A DNA stretch of 64,000 nt from Methanocaldococcus fervens AG86 (GTDB lineage: Archaea; AGJL01; Methanococci; Methanococcales; Methanocaldococcaceae), in assembly GCF_000023985.1 (NCBI RefSeq), contig NC_013156.1, forward strand, positions 1,228,363 through 1,292,362, read 5' to 3'. How positions within the stretch are numbered: the first letter of the stretch is position 1; each line of letters opens with the position of its first letter. The translations under genes and the position numbers were made by a program. Positions 59,587 to 64,000 of this stretch are shown here, one piece after another. The notes below the pieces were generated by a model. It saw only the letters and a program-made list of their open reading frames with translations, had not been told where the DNA came from and searched no databases.

Positions 59587-60372
59587 AATCCAATTTGCTA
59601 TCTCTCCCACATAATTTCTCAAATCATCATACTTTAAAAAGCTCTCTCCTTTGCAGTAGCATTCAACTATCCTTTTATCATATGGAATTTTAAAATCATA
59701 GTTAATTTTTAAATCACTAATCCCATACCTATTTAAAACAATCTTGTATGGGATATTTAACTTTTCAACAACTTTAATTATTCTCTTAGCATCTGAAATG
59801 CTAAAAGGAGTTGGTTCAGTGACTATAATAACTTTATCTGCGTTAATTAATGCCCTTACAACATTACAGTGAGTTCCTGCGGCAGTGTCTATAATGTTAA
59901 TTTCGCAATGTTTTGATAATCCGTATTTTTTTGTTTCAGTTACAATTTTTGCTGTCTTCCTCTCTCCTAAATTTGATTTTCCTACAATTAAATAACCGTT
60001 ATCAAATTTTTTCTCATAGATTTTTCCAATACTTCTCTTTTTAAATGTTATATTGCTATTTATCCCACATGCTTTGCATCCACTACACAACTCTTCAACA
60101 AATATCAATTTATTTCTAACTTTCAATAAAGCCCCTTCTTTACATACATTATTGTAGTTATATGTTTTTCCCTCCTCTATATTTGGAACTTCAATGAAAA
60201 TATCTTTTATTGGATTTAGATTCTCACAACCTAATAGATAAGGAAGGTTAGGGGTTTCAACATCACAATCAATTAAAGCAGTTTTATAATTCTCAACAAA
60301 ATAAAAAAATAAATTGGATGAGAGGGTGGATTTTCCAGTCCCTCCCTTACCTCCAGTTACTGCAACAATCAT
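59572..60372 (-). CDS. MinD/Mrp-type ATPase with reduced ferredoxin domain
   Basis: The ATG at 60372 follows GAGTGAGATA and gives 266 residues, MIVAVTGGKGGTGKSTLSSN. The inserted ferredoxin domain is reduced: only Cys77 and Cys96, Cys99, Cys102 (LCSGCKACG) remain, so at most one cluster. The switch region is NIIDTAAGTHCNVVRAL. It is paired with the next MinD gene and with a NifX-like gene as in the ORP-type cluster. Its stop overlapped the start of the downstream MinD gene before a repeat was inserted. Confidence 0.85.
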   Translation of the reverse strand: MIVAVTGGKGGTGKSTLSSNLFFYFVENYKTALIDCDVETPNLPYLLGCENLNPIKDIFIEVPNIEEGKTYNYNNVCKEGALLKVRNKLIFVEELCSGCKACGINSNITFKKRSIGKIYEKKFDNGYLIVGKSNLGERKTAKIVTETKKYGLSKHCEINIIDTAAGTHCNVVRALINADKVIIVTEPTPFSISDAKRIIKVVEKLNIPYKIVLNRYGISDLKINYDFKIPYDKRIVECYCKGESFLKYDDLRNYVGEIANWILGIG

Positions 60373-60376
60373 TATC

Positions 60377-60706
60377 TCACTCAAACTTTTCTAATTTTTT
60401 CTCTAAAAATAGCTTTATGCATTCATCAATAGATGTTGAATTTGCCTTATAAATCTCAATGCCAAGCTGTTTTAAAACATTGTATGCCTTTGGACCTATA
60501 TTTTGGACTATAATGGCATCTACCCCTTTGTCTGCAATTAACGATGCTGATGTTGTTCCAACCCCCTCCCTTCCCTCTCTTGCAGTGTTTTCAATAATTT
60601 CTTTTCCTTTTATCTCCCCATTTTCAATCTCTACAATCATAAATTTTTCACATCTTCCAAAGTGTTGAGATAATTCATTATTTTCTATTGGCAGTGCTAT
60701 TTTCAT
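60377..60706 (-). CDS. NifX/NafY-type dinitrogenase iron-molybdenum cofactor domain protein
   Basis: The ATG at 60706 has GGTGAATATG upstream and gives 109 residues: MKIALPIENNELSQHFGRCEKFMIVE, then TTSASLIADKGVDAIIVQNIGPKAYNVLKQLGI-type motifs (PF02579). The family holds MoFe or other metal clusters without being the enzyme. It is placed upstream of the two MinD ATPases, and the stop is four bases before the next ATG, so the three are one operon. Confidence 0.88.
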   Translation of the reverse strand: MKIALPIENNELSQHFGRCEKFMIVEIENGEIKGKEIIENTAREGREGVGTTSASLIADKGVDAIIVQNIGPKAYNVLKQLGIEIYKANSTSIDECIKLFLEKKLEKFE

Positions 60707-60739
60707 CATATTCACCTTAAAATTTTTTAAACGATATTA

Positions 60740-60755
60740 GCACTTATGTGTAAAA
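60740..60755 (-). promoter_or_regulatory. 16-bp element shared with TehA promoter, between TATA and start of nifX unit
   Basis: The same 16-mer as at 57046-57061 lies here in the opposite sense relative to its gene (TTTTACACATAAGTGC on the minus strand). It sits just past a minus-strand TATA (TTTATATAT, about 60758-60766) and before the expected transcript start near 60735. This suggests one repressor controls both units. Confidence 0.55.
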
Positions 60756-60795
60756 ATATATAAACCTTACTGACCATATAAAATAGATTTATAAA

Positions 60796-60851
60796 TTCAA
60801 ATCTTTTTAAAAAATATTAAAATACATCAATTAATCGAAAACTATAAATAT
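60796..60851 (+). promoter_or_regulatory. Shared 56-nt promoter block, copy D (thioredoxin-permease operon)
   Basis: I count five differences from the 55274 copy in 56 bases, with no gaps. The palindrome here reads TCAATTAATCGA. TATA is TATAAATAT (60843-60851). The predicted transcript start, near 60872, falls right before the GGTGAAATC ribosome site of the thioredoxin-fold gene at 60883, which gives independent support for the promoter. Confidence 0.8.
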
Positions 60852-60882
60852 TATGTTAACTCCAATAACATATGGTGAAATC

Positions 60883-61134
60883 ATGGTCGTGATAAGGATA
60901 TTCGGAACTGGTTGTCCAAAATGTCAGCAAACTTATGAGAACGTTAAAAAAGCAGTAGAAGAGCTTGGGATAGACGCAGAGATTGTTAAAGTTACAGATG
61001 TGAATGAGATAGCTGAGTGGGTGTTTGTTACACCAGGAGTTGCATTTGACGATGTAATAGTCTTTGAAGGAAAAGTTCCATCTGTTGAAGAAGTTAAGGA
61101 AGAGTTAAAAAGCTACTTAGAGGAGAAAGAATGA
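60883..61134 (+). CDS. Thioredoxin-fold redox-active disulfide protein
   Basis: The ATG at 60883 follows GGTGAAATC and gives 83 residues. The N-terminus MVVIRIFGTGCPKCQQT carries CPKC at residues 11-14, a TlpA/MTH895-like thioredoxin active site, and the cis-proline is in FVTPGVAFDD. Such proteins often pair with a DUF318 permease, as here. The stop overlaps the next gene start (ATGA). Confidence 0.88.
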   Translation: MVVIRIFGTGCPKCQQTYENVKKAVEELGIDAEIVKVTDVNEIAEWVFVTPGVAFDDVIVFEGKVPSVEEVKEELKSYLEEKE

Positions 61135-61517
61135 AAGTGGCAATTATAGCATGTCAAAAAATGGTTGAAATGGGATGTCCTGGAAAAGAGGCATGTGTAT
61201 CATGTTTTAAAGCGATAAATGAGAAGAGTGGAGCTTTTGAAAGGTATAAAGATGTTGAGTTAGTTGCATTTACAACTTGTGGAGGATGTCCTGGAAAGAG
61301 ATTTCCAATGAGAGTTAAGTTGTTAAAAAATGCTGCAGGAGCTGAAGCTATTCATATAGCAAACTGCACCTTCTTACAGCCAGAATGCCCATACATAAAC
61401 TTTGATGAAATCTGCAAAAAATTAATGGAAGAATTGGAGATTCCAATTGTGTTTGGAACTCATACATTGGTTAAGAAGGGAGAAGTTGTTTGCACTTGTG
61501 GAGACGACAAAAAATAA
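61131..61517 (+). CDS. CGGC-domain protein
   Basis: The 128-residue protein starts in overlap with the previous gene (GAATGAAAG). It has CPGKEACVSCF, TTCGGCPGKRF (the family CGGC signature), CTFLQPECPY and a C-terminal CTCGDDKK, so about nine cysteines, likely binding a metal or cluster. The family is unassigned. Its place in the thioredoxin-permease operon indicates a redox or metal task. Confidence 0.85.
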   Translation: MKVAIIACQKMVEMGCPGKEACVSCFKAINEKSGAFERYKDVELVAFTTCGGCPGKRFPMRVKLLKNAAGAEAIHIANCTFLQPECPYINFDEICKKLMEELEIPIVFGTHTLVKKGEVVCTCGDDKK

Positions 61518-61582
61518 CTTTTACTTATTTTTATAAATATTTTGATTAATTAACTCAAATTTATAGATTATGTGGTGAGAAG

Positions 61583-61756
61583 GTGATTGTCTGGAACTTA
61601 ATCTGTCCAAAGTGTGGGAAGAGGTTGAGGTATAAAGTAGATGTCTGCCCATGCATGGCTTCTGAGGTAGAATTGCCAAACTGCCCAGATTGTGGAGAAA
61701 AGATGGTTCACGACTACACATCATTAAAAGGTAGAAGAAGAATTAGGAGGGGATGA
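61583..61756 (+). CDS. Small zinc-ribbon protein (57 residues)
   Basis: A GTG start at 61583 is set by GGTGAGAAG just before it. The product reads MIVWNLICPKCGKRLRYK..., with CPKCG, CPCM and CPDCG knuckles that could bind one or two zinc ions, and ends in a basic tail KGRRRIRRG. The stop at 61754-61756 overlaps an ATG of the permease frame, a sign of coupled translation. It is shorter than usual gene-calling limits. Confidence 0.75.
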   Translation: MIVWNLICPKCGKRLRYKVDVCPCMASEVELPNCPDCGEKMVHDYTSLKGRRRIRRG

Positions 61757-61758
61757 AT

Positions 61759-62850
61759 ATGGATGTTGTAAGCTTTATAATGAATATTATTAATGTTATG
61801 ATAAATACAATCATCGATTATTTAAATGTAAATAGAGTTTTAGCCCTACTCTTAGCTTTTTTAATGGCTGGTGGAATTGCATCAATGATTAATAAAAACT
61901 TTATTATAAAATACTTTGGCTCAAACACACCAAAATATATCTCCTATACAGTAGCCGCAATTAGTGGAACCTTATTGGCTGTTTGTTCTTGCACCATCCT
62001 TCCATTATTTGCCAGTATTTACAAAAGGGGGGCTGGAATAGGACCGGCAACAACATTCTTGTTTTCTGGACCAGCAATTAATGTTTTGGCAATATTTTAC
62101 TCAGCAGCATTACTTGGTTGGGATATTGGATTTTTAAGAGCTGTTTTTGCAGTAATTGTTTCCATATTTATAGGTTTAGGTATGGAATTAATTTTTAGAG
62201 AACATGAGAAAAAAAGAGCTTTGAGAGTCCCAAAGGCAGATAAGATATCAGATAGACCATTATATCAAACAATAACATTCTTTGGATTGCAGTTTGTCAT
62301 GCTACTTGTAATCACCGCTTCACCTAAGCTATTCCCAACATTATCAACACCAATATACGGCGGATTTTTATTGAAACACTTGCTGTTCATAATATTTGGG
62401 GCCATATTAATTATAACAACAAAAATGTGGTTTAAAAAAGAAGAAATAAAAAACTGGCTTAGAGAGAGCTTTGCATTATTAAAAATTGTCTTTCCACTGC
62501 TAATTATTGGAGTTGCAATAGCGGGAGCTATTAAAGCTATTATCCCACCAATCTATATAGCAACGTACGTAGGTGGAAACTCCATAACCGCCAACTTTAT
62601 AGCCTCGTTTATTGGAGCTTTGATGTATTTTGCCACATTGACAGAAGTTCCTATTATAAAGGCGTTAATGGAGCTCGGTATGGGTGTGGGGCCGGCAATG
62701 GCTTTGTTGTTGGCAGGACCAAGTTTAAGTATTCCTACAGTTTTAACAGTCTCAAAAATATTGGGTAAGGTAAAAGCAGTGACTTATTTAACTTTGGTCG
62801 TTATATTCTCAACTATTTGTGGTTATTTAGCTGGAATAATTCTTGGATAA
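61759..62850 (+). CDS. DUF318/ArsP-type permease
   Basis: The ATG at 61759 has AGGAGGGG seven bases upstream; the ATG at 61753 overlaps the previous stop and is the other option. The protein is about 363 residues with eight to ten membrane segments, a SCTILPLFASIYKRGAGIGPA motif (with CSCTILP cysteines) and GPAINVLAI, repeated as GPSLSIPTV. DUF318/ArsP permeases export organoarsenicals or other thiol compounds and usually pair with a thioredoxin-fold protein, as here. Confidence 0.87.
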   Translation: MDVVSFIMNIINVMINTIIDYLNVNRVLALLLAFLMAGGIASMINKNFIIKYFGSNTPKYISYTVAAISGTLLAVCSCTILPLFASIYKRGAGIGPATTFLFSGPAINVLAIFYSAALLGWDIGFLRAVFAVIVSIFIGLGMELIFREHEKKRALRVPKADKISDRPLYQTITFFGLQFVMLLVITASPKLFPTLSTPIYGGFLLKHLLFIIFGAILIITTKMWFKKEEIKNWLRESFALLKIVFPLLIIGVAIAGAIKAIIPPIYIATYVGGNSITANFIASFIGALMYFATLTEVPIIKALMELGMGVGPAMALLLAGPSLSIPTVLTVSKILGKVKAVTYLTLVVIFSTICGYLAGIILG

Positions 62851-62854
62851 GTTT

Positions 62855-63025
62855 TTAAAGCTCTTTTTTAACCTTTTCATTTAACTCCTTTAATTTGTTA
62901 TATAACTCTTCATATTCCTTAGTTTCTAATCCAAGTTCTTTTAATTGGTTTATTATGGCTTCAAAGTGCTCTTCTGTATGCTTTAAAGTATGAAGAAGCT
63001 TTTTTATCAACTTTTCTTTTTCCAT
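62855..63025 (-). CDS. Small coiled-coil protein (56 residues)
   Basis: On the minus strand the ATG at 63025 has GGTGGAACT upstream. The product MEKEKLIKKLLHTLKHTEEHF... is 56 residues, nearly all charged heptads with EELYNKLKELNEKVKKEL at the end, a coiled coil with no other motif. It lies between the permease stop (62850) and the MBF1 start, converging with the permease with four bases between. It may be a regulatory or assembly factor; I do not recognise the family. Confidence 0.7.
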   Translation of the reverse strand: MEKEKLIKKLLHTLKHTEEHFEAIINQLKELGLETKEYEELYNKLKELNEKVKKEL

Positions 63026-63115
63026 AGTTCCACCAGTTAGTTATTTATACCCAACGATTATAAACTAATGTTATCAAACTATATAAATGTTATTAAATTT
63101 TTGAGGGATAGTAAT

Positions 63116-63613
63116 ATGCAAATGTGTGAGTTGTGCGGAAAGCTAACAAATAAGCTTTACAAGGTAATAATTGAAGGTTCTGAAATGCAAGTTTGTAAAG
63201 AGTGTGCAAAATTTGGAAAAAGCCCAAAGACATATTCAAGATTAGGTAAAAAACCAACAATAATTGGAAGAGGAACATCAACCAACATGCAAACTAAAAA
63301 ACCTGCAAAAAGAAGAAGGGATATATTTGATACCTTACCAATGTTAAGAGAAGATTATGGGGATGTTATTAGAGAGGCGAGGGAGAAGAGAGGTTTATCA
63401 ATAGAAGATCTTGCTAAAAAACTTAAAATGAAAGCTTCAACATTACAAAAATTTGAAAGGTATGAATTGGAGCCAAATGAGAGAGAAATTAAGATATTGG
63501 AAAAAGAGTTAAAAATTAATTTAACTGAGAGTGCTGGAGAAGAAAGCCCATACTACGCTGGAGGAGATGAAGAAGGCTTTACTTTAGGAGATTTCATTAA
63601 AATTAAGAAATAA
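63116..63613 (+). CDS. Multiprotein bridging factor 1 (MBF1) homologue
   Basis: The ATG at 63116 has GAGGGATAGTA upstream and gives 165 residues. The N-terminus is the archaeal MBF1 zinc ribbon ([13 protein letters not shown]...CKECAKFG), then a basic linker, then an HTH Xre/Cro domain ([20 protein letters not shown], about 85-104) and an acidic tail. MBF1 in archaea binds the small ribosomal subunit and may affect transcription. An upstream in-frame start at 63068 has no support. Confidence 0.93.
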   Translation: MQMCELCGKLTNKLYKVIIEGSEMQVCKECAKFGKSPKTYSRLGKKPTIIGRGTSTNMQTKKPAKRRRDIFDTLPMLREDYGDVIREAREKRGLSIEDLAKKLKMKASTLQKFERYELEPNEREIKILEKELKINLTESAGEESPYYAGGDEEGFTLGDFIKIKK

Positions 63614-63633
63614 GTTATTTATTAATTTTATTT
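63614..63633. terminator. T-rich bidirectional termination region after MBF1
   Basis: The 20 bases between the convergent stops are TTATTTATTAATTTTATTTT-like, with oligo-T and oligo-A runs on both strands, and no coding content. Archaeal RNA polymerase stops at such tracts. Confidence 0.45.
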
Positions 63634-63999
63634 TTATTTTTTCTTCTCTATAAATTCCCTTAAAACAGATGTTGCATAGTTTCCTTTTTTTAAGCAGAAC
63701 TGTAATACATAGCTACCATCTTCAATCCAATATTTCATATTGTATATTTTTCCAATCATTGCCCTTCTATCTCCAATAAATGAACCAAATTCTCCAATTT
63801 TGAAATCTTCGGGGCTTAGATTTTCTCTTTCATAGATTTCTTTCTCAATCTCTCCCTGTATTCCAGAGGCAAATTTTGTTTTATATCCAAATAACGCTCC
63901 ACTTGGAACACCATCAATTAAAATATCTCCTTCCATAGGTTCAAAGCCATATTCAAACCTTCTATTAATTATCTCATTGAATAGATAGGATTGATAGGC
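63634..63999 (-). CDS. C-terminal part of a second TruD-type pseudouridine synthase, 5' end outside window
   Basis: The frame runs to the window edge and reads AYQSYLFNEIINRRFEYGF at the N-terminal side, then GALFGYKTKFASG and finally LQFCLKKGNYATSVLREFI. These are TruD C-terminal motifs (compare AAYQSYLWNE and KGSYATIIIKRAF in the gene at 46438). About 122 codons lie in the window. The catalytic domain is outside, so activity cannot be judged. Two TruD-type genes in one window suggests different tRNA or rRNA targets. Confidence 0.82.
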   Translation of the reverse strand, partial: AYQSYLFNEIINRRFEYGFEPMEGDILIDGVPSGALFGYKTKFASGIQGEIEKEIYERENLSPEDFKIGEFGSFIGDRRAMIGKIYNMKYWIEDGSYVLQFCLKKGNYATSVLREFIEKKK

Positions 64000-64000
64000 G

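Noticed and set aside
58603-60384. Nitrogenase iron protein (NifH) assignment for the MinD-like genes
   Set aside because: They carry internal ferredoxin-type cysteines and a MinD/Mrp Walker region (signature Lys), not the NifH cluster cysteines.

Overview
The window comes from a hyperthermophilic hydrogenotrophic methanogen of the genus Methanocaldococcus, close to M. jannaschii. Signs are the very AT-rich DNA, GGTGAT-type ribosome binding sites, strong TATA boxes, a C/D box guide RNA, archaeal PolD, form III RuBisCO, TrmY, TiaS, UPF0179 and UPF0282 proteins, and many methanogenesis genes. From memory, blocks of gene order match M. jannaschii (for example the MJ0417-MJ0406 stretch at the left and the MJ0571-MJ0588 stretch at the right). 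The joins between blocks suggest a related species or strain with rearrangements. I cannot name the species.

Layout. 1-11.2 kb: a partial membrane-anchored protein, a PHP protein, a zinc-ribbon protein, a lipoprotein, an RNA ligase, a nitrate/taurine-type ABC transporter, hisF, a ParA-like ATPase, an exported protein, mptD, nadA and a nucleoside kinase. 11.3-16.9 kb: DUF2111, Mmp5 and Mmp3 (methyl-coenzyme M reductase accessory proteins), a dead YbjQ-type pseudogene, lactaldehyde dehydrogenase and RuBisCO. 17-25 kb: the PolD large subunit, a C/D sRNA, an ABC-class ATPase, UPF0179 and alpha-glucan phosphorylase. 25-34 kb: a radical SAM protein, a TrkA-DHH protein, mptE, mch, a PP-loop enzyme, trmY, an HTH-PhoU protein, a DUF169 protein, a thioredoxin and a ClC channel. 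34-45.7 kb: tiaS, YcaO, nifB, the nickel/cobalt uptake genes nicO and cbiMNQO, mevalonate kinase, a nucleotidyltransferase, aroE, an iron-sulfur flavoprotein and YjbQ. 45.8-53.4 kb: tRNA-Ser(GCT), tRNA-Val(CAC), truD, a TraB protein, prs, pheT and aspartokinase. 53.4-64 kb: a redox and sulfur-flavoured accessory block (radical SAM/SPASM protein, ferredoxin, OsmC, DUF166, TehA-type carrier, UspA, two MinD/ferredoxin ATPases, a NifX-like protein, a thioredoxin-fold protein, a CGGC protein, a permease), then MBF1 and a partial second TruD.

Several pathways meet here. MptD, MptE and Mch serve tetrahydromethanopterin. YcaO, Mmp3 and Mmp5 serve methyl-coenzyme M reductase. NicO and CbiMNQO supply Ni and Co for F430 and corrinoids. 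CofA-type lactaldehyde dehydrogenase serves F420.

Two things stand out. First, a family of mosaic, multi-hairpin intergenic repeats (about 4.7, 11.8, 25.0, 30.7, 36.9, 46.1, 49.8 and 59.4 kb) has hairpin stems that vary by compensatory changes. At four sites the repeat is flanked by a 20-33 bp duplication of the target. At two of these the duplication split a formerly overlapping stop/start gene junction while keeping both genes intact. Second, four promoters between 53.7 and 60.9 kb share an ungapped, nearly identical 56-nt block ending in the TATA box. This implies one regulator for the radical SAM, ferredoxin, TehA/UspA and thioredoxin/permease units.
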